From the NCBI GenBank assembly GCA_031290985.1, contig JARLJW010000107.1, positions 62,001-126,000 on the forward strand: a stretch of DNA of 64,000 nt. The letters are read 5' to 3'. The notes below the pieces were generated by a model. The model saw only the letters and a program-made list of their open reading frames with translations, was not told the origin of the DNA and did not search any database. The position numbers and the translations under genes are program-made. The stretch comes from Verrucomicrobiia bacterium (GTDB lineage Bacteria > Verrucomicrobiota > Verrucomicrobiia > Limisphaerales > UBA11358). Of this stretch, positions 45,700 to 53,505 are shown in pieces; the stretch's first letter is position 1, and each line of letters begins with the position of its first letter.

Positions 45700-45759
45700 G
45701 TGTTCATCTGTGTTCACCCGTGTCGGCCAGTGCGGCACTCCGCGTTCTCCGTGCCTCTG
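45700..45759. repeat. Degenerate 10-bp-period array
   Basis: Beginning just after the stop of the second pseudopilin gene, the sequence reads GTGTTCATCT, GTGTTCACCC, GTGTCGGCCA, GTGCGGCACT, CCGCGTTCTC, CGTGCCTCTG. A second decayed array, AATTCGTGAA/AATTTGCGC/AATTCGCGTC, lies at 45790-45818. Confidence 0.7.
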
Positions 45760-45829
45760 CGCTTGTCCGGTTTCTTCCCGGCATTTTATAATTCGTGAAA
45801 ATTTGCGCAATTCGCGTCAAACTCCCCGC

Positions 45830-46039
45830 ATGAAACTGTTCTTCACCGGTCCGGTTGTCAAAACGGAGCTGCTCGTGGTGATGCTGGAAAAACACGGCAT
45901 CGCCGCCACGCAGGAATTCGTGGACCCCGCCGCGCCCGATGACGGCGACCTGAACCGGGAGGCGAACGTCCTCGTCCCCGAAGCAGATTTCGACCACGCC
46001 CGCCAGCTGTTTTTCACCGAGCGCGAAGACGAACTGTAA
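45830..46039 (+). CDS. DUF2007-type small protein
   Basis: A 69-residue acidic cytoplasmic protein starting MKLFFTGPVVKTELLVVMLE and containing HGIAATQEF and ANVLVPEADFDHARQLF. The pattern (ligand pocket, then VxxxDxxxAxxL) is that of the DUF2007 putative signal-transducing family. The length is normal for that family. The role is unknown. It stands alone between two pseudopilin-like genes, flanked by repeat arrays on both sides. Confidence 0.8.
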   Translation: MKLFFTGPVVKTELLVVMLEKHGIAATQEFVDPAAPDDGDLNREANVLVPEADFDHARQLFFTEREDEL

Positions 46040-46046
46040 GCAAAGC

Positions 46047-46234
46047 TCCAAGCGTCCAACCTCCAAGCTCCAGAGAATATTCAAATGCCAAGTAGGATGG
46101 TAGGGCGCGTCACTCCGCGCGCGCCGTCGTGTATTGCAACCGAACCGTACGCACGCACGAGTGACCTGGCCTGTCATCAGTTCGCTAATTTGGATATTGG
46201 AATTTCTCTGGAACTTGGAGGTTGGACGCTTGGA
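46047..46234. repeat. MITE-like element with about 35-bp inverted arms
   Basis: The left arm starts TCCAAGCGTCCAACCTCCAAG and the right arm at 46200-46234 is its reverse complement with two or three differences. Each arm reads as heptamers (GCTCCAA, CGTCCAA, CCTCCAA; CTTGGAG, GTTGGAC). The interior holds a REP-like unit. No transposase is encoded. Confidence 0.85.
46093..46130 (+). repeat. REP-like hairpin element
   Basis: GGTAGGGCGCGTCACTCCGC followed by GCGCGCCGTCGTG. It is related to the copies at 43998 and 44051 and lies inside the inverted-arm element. Confidence 0.65.
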
Positions 46235-46323
46235 TGTTTCTCCCGCGTGAACCTCACGCCTTTCAGCTTGCCACCCTGCGTTTTTACAGGGGATTCCGCA
46301 TGGCACGTTCACTGCTATAAACA

Positions 46324-47589
46324 ATGCGCATGGATTTTCCAAAATTCCATCGCCGGGCGGCGGCGTTCACCTTGGTGGAACTGCTGGTGGTCATCGGCAT
46401 CATCGCCCTCCTTGCGGCGTTGCTGCTGCCGGTACTGCAGCAGGGCACCGCCCGCGCCAAGCGGATCCACTGCGTCAACAACCTCCGGGAAACCGGCCTC
46501 GCCGCCCACCTCTTTGCAAACGACCATGGCGGAAAATTCCCGACGGAAATCTCCACCAACGACGGCGGTTCGTTGGAATTCGTCGCCGCCGGCTTTCAAG
46601 TCAATGGTCGTTTTTATTTTTCATATAAACATTTTCGACCACTGGCCGGCGCGCTCGGCACGCCAAAAGTTCTGGCTTGTCCCGCGGATTTGGAACGCTG
46701 GCCGGCGACGAATTTCATGCAGTTCAACAACTTCAACTTGAGCTATGCCATCGGCCTCGTAACTGACCCCAACAACCCGCGTGCCATTCTCGCCGCCGAT
46801 CGCAACCTGCCCGCCTGCCATCATCCACCCCCTGGCCCGACCATCGGATACTTATACGTCACCAATTCCCCGCCGCCACCGTTGTGGAACACGCATTTGC
46901 ACGAACGCAAAGGCAACATTCTTTTCACGGACAGTCATGTGGAGGAATCCTATGACGCAATTTTCCTGTCCGAAACCACGGTTGCCGAAGATCTCGTTTA
47001 TCCGGATGTAACCGCACCTACAGGAAATTCGCAGCCGGGCGGCAGCACCGGGAGCGGAGGCCAGTCCAGCCCGCGCAATCCCGCCGCTCAACCGGCAAAC
47101 CCTGTTGCAACCGCTCCCAAAGCGGCCCCCGCTGCCGCCCCACCATCGGCGTCCGCCTCCCAGCCGTTGCAAATGCACGTCGCCCCCTTCAACCAGCCTG
47201 ACAGACCGGGCCAGACTGTTCCCGGCACATCCACCCCCAAGACTACTGCGTTGCGGCAGACCAACCAGCTCGGTGCGCCCCCGATGATGCCGCTCGAGTT
47301 GACACTCTCATCCACACCTGATGTTGTTGGAGCGAGTGCCATCCAGTCCTTCCAGCCGGACGCCAAAAAACAGATCGCCGCGACCAATCCACCGCCGGTC
47401 GCCAAAGTCACGACCAATTCCGTCAGCGAACCGGTCACCAACCGTCCCCCGCCCCCGCCGCCGCCGGAAAACCCACCGAGCCATATCTCCGGATGGTTCT
47501 GGCTGTGGTTGCTGCTCCTGTTGCTAGTTGTGTCGCTGTTGCTCTGGCAATCCCTGCGCCGGCCAAAACATAAGCCACGTCCGCGATAA
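46324..47589 (+). CDS. Pseudopilin-like protein with Pro-rich linker and C-terminal membrane anchor
   Basis: A 421-residue protein. A short leader RRAAA leads to FTLVELLVVIGIIALLAALL with Glu at +5 but Ala at -1. The family block RAKRIHCVNNLRETGLA and HERKGNILFTDSHVEES (H-X9-D type) follow. Residues about 235-380 are a Pro/Ala/Ser/Thr-rich linker. The end is a second hydrophobic helix (GWFWLWLLLLLLVVSLLLW) and a basic tail RRPKHKPRPR. It is therefore bitopic, unlike normal pseudopilins. The start may be the second ATG (MDFPKFHRR). Confidence 0.85.
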   Translation: MRMDFPKFHRRAAAFTLVELLVVIGIIALLAALLLPVLQQGTARAKRIHCVNNLRETGLAAHLFANDHGGKFPTEISTNDGGSLEFVAAGFQVNGRFYFSYKHFRPLAGALGTPKVLACPADLERWPATNFMQFNNFNLSYAIGLVTDPNNPRAILAADRNLPACHHPPPGPTIGYLYVTNSPPPPLWNTHLHERKGNILFTDSHVEESYDAIFLSETTVAEDLVYPDVTAPTGNSQPGGSTGSGGQSSPRNPAAQPANPVATAPKAAPAAAPPSASASQPLQMHVAPFNQPDRPGQTVPGTSTPKTTALRQTNQLGAPPMMPLELTLSSTPDVVGASAIQSFQPDAKKQIAATNPPPVAKVTTNSVSEPVTNRPPPPPPPENPPSHISGWFWLWLLLLLLVVSLLLWQSLRRPKHKPRPR

Positions 47590-47696
47590 GGTATTGGCAG
47601 CGGAGTGCGCCCGTCCCCGGGCGCAGCCATGTTCAAAAGGAAATGAAGTTCTCGCGCACCATCGACGCACACGACGCACAGTGTCAATGATCCTTG

Positions 47697-47724
47697 CCAT
47701 TTTCCATCTTCCATTCGCCACCCT
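47697..47724. repeat. Degenerate heptamer array x4
   Basis: CCATTTT, CCATCTT, CCATTCG, CCACCCT stand without spacers, about 20 bp before the prfB start. A separate GACGCACAC/GACGCACAG doublet lies at about 47664-47681. Confidence 0.75.
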
Positions 47725-47744
47725 CGTTCTGCTATCCTGTCCCG

Positions 47745-48894
47745 ATGTTCGATATCGTCAAACCCCAGATTGCGACCGCCGCCGACAAGACCAATCACTT
47801 GCGGAGGTTTCTTTGACGTCCCCAAATTGAACCAACGCCTCGCCGAGCTCGAATCCCTGATGACCGGCGAAACTTTCTGGAACAACCAGGAAGCCGCCCA
47901 GAAAGTCATCACCGAGACCAACGACATCCGCGGCAAACTTGAACCCCTCGCCCGCCTCAGCAAACACGTCGAGGACCTGCAGGCCATGCTGGAACTCGCC
48001 GCCGAGGAACCTGAGCCTACGCACGCGCAGCACGAGGCCGAAATGTTGCGCGACGTGGAAAAGCTGCTCGCCGAACTCGACACCTTCGAACTGAAAACCT
48101 TCCTGAGCGGCCCGCACGACAAGTGCAATTGCATCTTTACCATCAACGCCGGCGCCGGCGGCACCGAGGCCCAGGACTGGGCGGAAATGCTCTCGCGCAT
48201 GTACGGTCGCTGGTTTGATTTGCGCGGCTGGAAATGGGAGGTCACCGATGCGCTCCAGGGCGATTCCGCCGGGTTGAAAAGCGTCACCTTCCGCGTGGAA
48301 GGCGAGAACGCCTACGGCTTTTGCAAGGCGGAACGCGGCGTGCACCGCCTCGTGCGCATCTCGCCGTTCGATTCCAACAAGCGCCGCCACACCAGTTTTT
48401 CCAGCGTGGACATCGTCGCGGAACTGACCGACCTGCTCGAAACGGACATCGTGATTCCGAAGGTTGAAATTCGGCGCGACACCTATCGTTCCGGCGGCAA
48501 AGGCGGCCAGAACGTGAACAAGGTGGAAACCGCCGTGCGCCTCACGCACATTCCCACCGGCCTCGTCGCCGCGTCGCAGGCCCAGCGCAGCCAGGTGCAG
48601 AACGAAGCCACCGCCATGCAGATGCTCATCTCCAAGCTCTACGCCCTCAAACTCGACGAGGCCAAGAGCGAGATGGAACGTTTCTACGGCGACAAAGGCA
48701 GCATCTCCTGGGGCAACCAGATCCGCAGCTACGTTTTCCAACCCTACCGCATGGTCAAGGACCTGCGCACCGGCGCCCAGTCCAGCGACGTCCAGGCCGT
48801 GATGGACGGGGCGATCGACCAGTTCGTCAACGCCTGGCTCCGCGCCGGCTGCCCGCTCAAGCGCATGCAGGGCGTGAAGGATGATGAGGAATGA
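47745..48894 (+). CDS. prfB: Peptide chain release factor 2 with programmed +1 frameshift
   Basis: RF2 recognises UGA and UAA stop codons and releases the peptide. The gene starts at 47745 (MFDIVKPQIATAADK), and the first frame ends after 23 codons at TGA 47814-47816. Skipping one base enters the main frame at 47815, giving about 382 residues. The SPF anticodon-like motif (ISPFDSNKR) and the catalytic GGQ (SGGKGGQNVNKVE) are both present. The site CTTTGAC is preceded by GGAGG with three bases between, as in E. coli prfB. The stop overlaps the next gene by 4 bp. Confidence 0.96.
47803..47817 (+). promoter_or_regulatory. prfB: prfB programmed +1 frameshift site
   Basis: GGAGG-TTT-CTT-TGA-C. 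An SD-like GGAGG (47803-47807) sits three bases before the CTT slippery codon (47811-47813), and the in-frame TGA (47814-47816) is followed by C. Low RF2 should favour the shift, so the protein controls its own synthesis. The mechanism is known from E. coli; here it is read from the sequence. Confidence 0.95.
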
Positions 48895-49373
48895 TTGGAT
48901 GGCTTAAAACGCTATTTGGCAGAAAACCCGAAGTTAAATTATCAACCGAGGAGAAGTTTAAACAACTTTGGAAAACTCTGGTTCCCCTTGGCGGCGACGC
49001 TGAAACCCTGCAAGGTGAAATTATTCGGGCGGTCGGGCGCTTGGAGGACGAGTATAATCGGAATGGGAATGTCAACTGGGAGCCAGGCGACTATCACAGT
49101 GATTTCGTTGATTTCCTAAAATTTTATTTGGCTGACGAGAAAACATTCGATGCTGCTACAATTAAAAAGATACGGGATGAAGCAGAACAGGTAAGACTCG
49201 CTGCCGAAGACTTGAAAACCGAAATATTTCACGGAGAAGAGATTAAATCTCAAAAACATAGCGCTGATACTGCTTTCACATTTCTTATTGAACGCGCGGT
49301 GGAGTGGTGCGATAAGAATCCGACGCCAATCTATAAACCAAAAGGTCAAGATTACTGGGTGACACCTGAATGA
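48891..49373 (+). CDS. Hypothetical AT-richer protein between prfB and trpC
   Basis: A 160-residue acidic cytoplasmic protein starting MIGWLKTLFGRKPEVKLSTE. It is probably alpha-helical, with YNRNGNVNWEPGDYHSDFVD in the middle and ending PTPIYKPKGQDYWVTPE. I do not recognise the family. Its base composition is visibly more AT-rich than prfB and trpC, which suggests recent arrival. Yet it overlaps both neighbours by 4 bp (ATGA), which fits a long-coupled operon. These two signs conflict. Confidence 0.75.
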   Translation: MIGWLKTLFGRKPEVKLSTEEKFKQLWKTLVPLGGDAETLQGEIIRAVGRLEDEYNRNGNVNWEPGDYHSDFVDFLKFYLADEKTFDAATIKKIRDEAEQVRLAAEDLKTEIFHGEEIKSQKHSADTAFTFLIERAVEWCDKNPTPIYKPKGQDYWVTPE

Positions 49374-50194
49374 ACATTCTCGACAAAATCGTCGAACAAA
49401 AGAAACGCGAAGTCGCGCAGCTCCCCGCGCGCCTCATCGCCGCCGGCGACTTGCGTGATGCCATGCTGGAGCACGGCGAACGGCGTGACTTCATCGCGGC
49501 GCTGAAAAGCCCGCGCATCGGCAACATTGGCCTGATCGCCGAGGTCAAGAAAGCCTCGCCGTCCATGGGCGTCATCTGCCACGACTTCGACCCCGTCCGC
49601 ATCGCCAGGGAATACGAGGCCGCTGGTGCCAGTTGCCTGTCCGTCCTGACCGATGAACAATTTTTTCAGGGCTCGCTCGATTATCTGCGCCAAATCCGCG
49701 CGGCGGTAAAGATTCCCCTGCTCCGCAAAGATTTCATCATTGATGAACGCCAGATCCTCGAAGCCATCGAATGGGGCGCGGACGCCATCCTCCTCATCGT
49801 CGCCATCTTGACCGATGAACAACTGGCCAGGTTCCACGCGCTCGCCCTCGAAGCCGGCCTTGCCGTGCTCGTCGAAGTCCACGATGAACCAGAGTTGGAC
49901 CGCGCGCTAAAAATCTCCCCGGCATTGGTTGGCGTGAACAACCGCGACTTGAAAACTTTCAAAGTGGATTTGGCAACCACGGAAAGACTGGCTGCGAATA
50001 TGGCCACGGCGTCTGGTCTATCCTCCATCCTCAATTCTCCATCCTCGGCCCCCCTGCTGGTCGCCGAAAGCGGCATTCACACCCGCGCTGATGTGGAACG
50101 CGTGAAGAAATGCGGCGCCGGGGCCATCCTCGTCGGCGAATCCCTGGTCAAGCAAGGCGACATCGGCGCCAAGGTGCGTGAGTTGCTTGGTTAA
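49370..50194 (+). CDS. trpC: Indole-3-glycerol phosphate synthase
   Basis: A 274-residue TIM-barrel enzyme that closes CdRP to indole-3-glycerol phosphate in tryptophan synthesis. It starts MNILDKIVEQKKREVAQLP and has EVKKASPSMGVI, LLRKDFIIDERQI, LVEVHDE and VAESGIHTRADV, with the catalytic Lys and Glu residues. About 18 extra residues (ATASGLSSILNSPSSAPL) lie just before LLVAESGIH; the underlying DNA is a heptamer array (50020-50047). The insertion keeps the frame. Activity is uncertain but the loop position may tolerate it. The start overlaps the preceding gene by 4 bp. Confidence 0.95.
   Translation: MNILDKIVEQKKREVAQLPARLIAAGDLRDAMLEHGERRDFIAALKSPRIGNIGLIAEVKKASPSMGVICHDFDPVRIAREYEAAGASCLSVLTDEQFFQGSLDYLRQIRAAVKIPLLRKDFIIDERQILEAIEWGADAILLIVAILTDEQLARFHALALEAGLAVLVEVHDEPELDRALKISPALVGVNNRDLKTFKVDLATTERLAANMATASGLSSILNSPSSAPLLVAESGIHTRADVERVKKCGAGAILVGESLVKQGDIGAKVRELLG
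50020..50047 (+). repeat. Heptamer array inside trpC
   Basis: ATCCTCC, ATCCTCA, ATTCTCC, ATCCTCG stand in tandem. They encode part of the extra segment of trpC before VAESGIH. Confidence 0.85.
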
Positions 50195-50201
50195 AGCCGA
50201 T

Positions 50202-50315
50202 AAACGCAGAGGCGCAGAGAACGCAGAGGTGCGCAAAGAAAAAAGAAAACAACCTGCTGGGCTGACTCAAAACCAAATCTCTGCGTTTCTCCGCGCTCTC
50301 TGCGCCTCCGCGTTT
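50202..50315. repeat. Inverted pair of CGCAGAG arrays between convergent genes
   Basis: The left arm (50202-50238) starts AAACGCAGAGGCGCAGAGAA and the right arm (50279-50315) ends CTCTGCGCCTCCGCGTTT; they are imperfect reverse complements over about 37 bp. The period is about 9 bp. The pair fills the space between convergent trpC and pdxA and might act as a bidirectional terminator; there is no clear T run. Confidence 0.85.
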
Positions 50316-50336
50316 CTTGGTCCAGCGTTCACCCTT

Positions 50337-51335
50337 CTAAGGTTCTGCTTTATTGCCCGCCAGCTGCTTCGCCAACCGGATCGCCGCGATCATGCTGCCC
50401 GGGTTTGCGATCCCCTTCCCCGCAATATCATACGCCGTGCCGTGGTCCGGCGAGGTGCGGATGAACGGCAGCCCGAGCGTCCAATTGATGCCGCTGTCGA
50501 ACGCCACCGCCTTCAACGGCGCCAGCCCCTGATCGTGATACATCGCCACGACCGCGTCGAAGTCCCCCTTCAGCGCGTAATGAAAAACGGTGTCCCCGCT
50601 CATTGGACCGGCCACATCAAAGCCCCGCTGCTGCATCGCCTGAATCACGGGACTGATCGTCGTGATCTCCTCATCACCAAATTCCCCGCCCTCGCCCGCA
50701 TGGGGATTCAAGCCGGCCACCGCAATTTTCGCGCGTGTCAGCCCCAGGTCGCGGCACGATTGCGCCGCCAATTCGATGGCCAGCGTGATTTTTTCCGCCG
50801 TCAGTTTTTCCGGAACGGACTTGATCGGGATATGCACCGTGGCCAGCGCCACGCGCAGCCAGCGCCCGCGTTCATCCGTGCCCAGCAGCATCATGGCCGT
50901 GCGCCGGGTGCCGGCGAGCTCGGAAAGAAATTCCGTCTGGCCGATGAATTTGTGCCCCGCGCGGATGATGGCTTCCTTGTTGACCGGCGCGGTGACCAGC
51001 GCGTCCAGTTCGCCGCGCAGGCAACGTTGACCGCCATCGCGCAAGGCGGCCACGGCCAGATTCGCAGCCAGCGGCGATCCGGCGGGCAAATGTTCCGGCA
51101 ACGCCTCTGCCGCCGGATTTGTGAAAAAAAACCGCCCGCTCCCGCCGGGGCCGGCAAGGGGTTGCAGCGGCAGGTTAACACCAAGAGAAATGTTCAGCCG
51201 ACGTAGCAGCCCCTCATCGCCGATGAATAGATATTTTACGTCATCAGCGGCAGCCTCGGCGGCGACGGCCTTGAGCGCGACTTCCGGGCCAATGCCAGTG
51301 GCATCGCCGAGGGAGATTCCAAGCCAGCCTTTCAT
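50337..51335 (-). CDS. pdxA: 4-hydroxythreonine-4-phosphate dehydrogenase
   Basis: A 332-residue NAD-dependent enzyme of pyridoxal phosphate synthesis. It starts MKGWLGISLGDATGIGPEV, close to the family's ITMGDPAGIGPEV. The metal-binding blocks TEFLSELAG with preceding HKFIGQ, GLNPHAGEGGEFGDEE and MYHDQGLAPLK are present, as is RTSPDHGTAYDIAG. Length is normal. The next gene upstream on the strand is the SurA-like chaperone, the same surA-pdxA pairing as in E. coli. Confidence 0.96.
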   Translation of the reverse strand: MKGWLGISLGDATGIGPEVALKAVAAEAAADDVKYLFIGDEGLLRRLNISLGVNLPLQPLAGPGGSGRFFFTNPAAEALPEHLPAGSPLAANLAVAALRDGGQRCLRGELDALVTAPVNKEAIIRAGHKFIGQTEFLSELAGTRRTAMMLLGTDERGRWLRVALATVHIPIKSVPEKLTAEKITLAIELAAQSCRDLGLTRAKIAVAGLNPHAGEGGEFGDEEITTISPVIQAMQQRGFDVAGPMSGDTVFHYALKGDFDAVVAMYHDQGLAPLKAVAFDSGINWTLGLPFIRTSPDHGTAYDIAGKGIANPGSMIAAIRLAKQLAGNKAEP

Positions 51336-51395
51336 GGGAGGGATGACGCAGGACGCGTGAAGAAAGCCGTCATGAACGCATCCTAACGGCGGGGT

Positions 51396-52355
51396 TTAAT
51401 TCAAATACCGGACGAACGTCTTTTTGGCCAGCCCGTCAATCCAGTTCTTTTGTAAATCAGCCTGCAACTGGGCGGTCAGGGTCTTTTCGATGTCGCCACG
51501 GACATCCGCCAGCGGCTTGGCCGCCGCAGGTTTCTTTTCCTCGACGAGCATCACATACACTGCGTCCGGTGCATCGATCGGGTCGCCAACTTGTCCGGGT
51601 GCGAGGCTGAAAGCGACATCTGCCAGTTCCTTGCGGAGCACCGAACGCTCGACCCAGCCCCAATCACCACCCTGGTGCTGTTGTGAGCCTTGGGAATAGA
51701 CCGCCGCCATGTCGCTGAACGTCGCCCCCTCCTTCAGCTTGCCTTGGATTTCCCGGGCGAGGGCCATGGTGTTGGTGTCGGTCTCGGAAGTCTTGTTCAA
51801 GACGATCATGCGCAGCTTCACCTGGTCCTCAACCTTGAAGTCATCGACGTGGGTCGCATAATAGCTCTGGATTTTGTAGGGTGAAACGACCAATTCGCGC
51901 TGGACGTTCTGGTGGCGCATGGCGGACTCGATGTACTGGTCCCGCACCTGCTTCCGGAACTGCTCAAAAGTCATCCCCTGCTGCTGCAACGATTTCATCA
52001 AGGTCACCCGGTCGCCGAAGCGGTCGCGAATGCGGTCCTGCACCGCCTGCTCGATCACACTGTCCGGCAGGTGATAACCGTCCGCCTCAAAACTGTGGAG
52101 GATCAGGGCGCGTTCGACCAGCAGCCGCGTGCTGTCGATCAGCGCCTGGTTCAGCTTCTGTTCAAAAACGTCCGGCTGGCCGACGTACTGGCGGCGCAAC
52201 GAATCGGCGGCGGGCCGGGTGATGTCCTCCACCTCGGCAAACGTGATCACGCGGTCGGCGACCACGGCCTTGATGCCGTCGGCGACTTCGGCCCGGGAAA
52301 AAACCGGCACGCAGACCGCCACGGCCAGCACAGGAATGAAGCGGGAAAATTTCAT
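51396..52355 (-). CDS. SurA-like periplasmic peptidylprolyl isomerase
   Basis: A 319-residue exported parvulin-type chaperone. The signal peptide MKFSRFIPVLAVAVCVPVFS is followed by a SurA-N-like helical domain (about 25-175) and one PPIC domain (about 180-275) with the GDWGWVERSVLRKELADVAF block. The C-terminus is a short helix. SurA of E. coli has two PPIC domains; here one is seen. The role is folding of outer-membrane proteins, inferred from family and from its place next to pdxA. Confidence 0.9.
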   Translation of the reverse strand: MKFSRFIPVLAVAVCVPVFSRAEVADGIKAVVADRVITFAEVEDITRPAADSLRRQYVGQPDVFEQKLNQALIDSTRLLVERALILHSFEADGYHLPDSVIEQAVQDRIRDRFGDRVTLMKSLQQQGMTFEQFRKQVRDQYIESAMRHQNVQRELVVSPYKIQSYYATHVDDFKVEDQVKLRMIVLNKTSETDTNTMALAREIQGKLKEGATFSDMAAVYSQGSQQHQGGDWGWVERSVLRKELADVAFSLAPGQVGDPIDAPDAVYVMLVEEKKPAAAKPLADVRGDIEKTLTAQLQADLQKNWIDGLAKKTFVRYLN

Positions 52356-52402
52356 CGAATTTTCAGCATGGTAACAACCGCCGCCGCATGGTCAAGCGCG
52401 GC

Positions 52403-52579
52403 TCATGGCTTTGGTTTGGACATCGCCCACATCACGACCGCCAGGATCGCCCCAAAAAACACCGCCAAGGCAATGCTCCAGCGCAAAATGTACTGCTGTT
52501 TGCGGTGATAATTTCTCCCGCCCTGCCCGGGCAGCAGGTAAAACCGCTCGCGCGGCCGGTTCTTCTTTTTGAGAAACAC
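52403..52579 (-). CDS. Small single-span membrane protein
   Basis: A 58-residue protein with a basic N-terminus (FLKKKNRPRERFYLLPGQGG), one membrane helix (WSIALAVFFGAILAVVMW) and a short tail AMSKPKP. Start is GTG at 52579; a TTG five codons upstream is also possible. The coding pattern and charge layout (positive inside) are plausible for a real gene. It lies upstream of surA on the same strand, separated by 47 bp, and divergent from the MBL-fold gene. The function is unknown. Confidence 0.6.
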   Translation of the reverse strand: MFLKKKNRPRERFYLLPGQGGRNYHRKQQYILRWSIALAVFFGAILAVVMWAMSKPKP

Positions 52580-52656
52580 ACCCCTAGTTACCAAAAAATC
52601 TCCGGCAACTCAAGCCGCGCACTTGCCGTCGGGAAAAATTAAGCTAACGTCTCTGC

Positions 52657-53481
52657 GTGCAACTTGAAGACCATTTGGGTGACATCATCCGCAAAGCCCG
52701 TACGATGAACACTGTTTCCGCCGCTGCGGCTGCAACCGCAGCCGGCATTTCCGAAGGCGAACTGGCCGCCCTCGAGGCCTCCGGCCAGGGCGGAAAAAAA
52801 CTCAATTTCACCGCGCTGGGAAAACTGCTGAGCCTTGAGCCGCAAAAGCTTGAAGCCATCGCCAACGGCTGGCTGCCCCCCGAAACCGACCTCTCCGGCT
52901 GGCGCGAAATCCGCGTCATCACCACCCCGGACACCGACGGCATGTTGGTGAACTGCTACCTCGTCTGGGACGAGGTCCAGCGCGACGCCGCCCTCTTTGA
53001 CACCGGCTTGAACGCCCAGCCCGTGCTGGACCTTATCGCCCAGGAAGGCCTCGTCCTGCGCCACATTTTCCTCACGCATTCCCACTACGACCACGTCCAG
53101 GAACTGCCGAAGTTCCGCGAGGCGTTTCCCAAGGCGCGCGTCCACAGCGGCTCCAAAAGCGCCCCCGTGGACCAGCGCAACAAGAATGCCGAGATCATCC
53201 ACCTCGGCGGCCTGCGCATCACGCACCGCGAAACCCCCGGCCACGCCGAGGACGGTGTGACCTACCTCATCGGCAACTGGCAGGAGGATGCCCCGCACGT
53301 GGCCATCGTCGGCGACACCATCCTCGCCGGCTCCATCTGCAACGGCAACGGCCAGTGGGAACTCGCCAAACAAACGATCCGCGAACAGATCCTCACGCTG
53401 CCCGCCGACACCCTGCTCTGCCCCGGCCACGGTCCATTGACCACCGTGGCGGTGGAGAAGAAACATAATCCTTTTTTCTGA
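52657..53481 (+). CDS. MBL-fold metallo-hydrolase with N-terminal helical domain
   Basis: A 274-residue protein. Residues about 1-70 form a helical region (LGDIIRKARTMNTVSAAAAA, then ISEGELAALEAS and LGKLLSLEPQKLEAI) that resembles an XRE-type helix-turn-helix. The MBL-fold domain follows: LTHSHYDH metal motif, RETPGHAEDG, VGDTILAG and LCPGHGPLTT. All metal-binding residues are present, so it should be a hydrolase, perhaps of glyoxalase-II or RNase-Z-like type. The fusion suggests either DNA binding or a degenerate fold. The next gene starts 24 bp later. Confidence 0.88.
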   Translation: MQLEDHLGDIIRKARTMNTVSAAAAATAAGISEGELAALEASGQGGKKLNFTALGKLLSLEPQKLEAIANGWLPPETDLSGWREIRVITTPDTDGMLVNCYLVWDEVQRDAALFDTGLNAQPVLDLIAQEGLVLRHIFLTHSHYDHVQELPKFREAFPKARVHSGSKSAPVDQRNKNAEIIHLGGLRITHRETPGHAEDGVTYLIGNWQEDAPHVAIVGDTILAGSICNGNGQWELAKQTIREQILTLPADTLLCPGHGPLTTVAVEKKHNPFF

Positions 53482-53505
53482 ACCGCCCTTGAATCCAAGA
53501 CGTGC

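Larger units (their letters stand above)
46040..46323. other. Intergenic region carrying a MITE-like inverted repeat
   Basis: This 284-bp gap contains a pair of about 35-bp inverted arms (46047-46082 and 46200-46234) around a REP-like hairpin (46093-46130). I see no reading frame I can support. Confidence 0.6.

Noticed and set aside
47745..47816. prfB as a frameshifted pseudogene
   Set aside because: The slippery CTT-TGA-C with an upstream GGAGG is the canonical autoregulatory frameshift.
47088..48287. 399-codon minus-strand frame over the pseudopilin and prfB
   Set aside because: Spans two unrelated plus-strand genes and has no family pattern.
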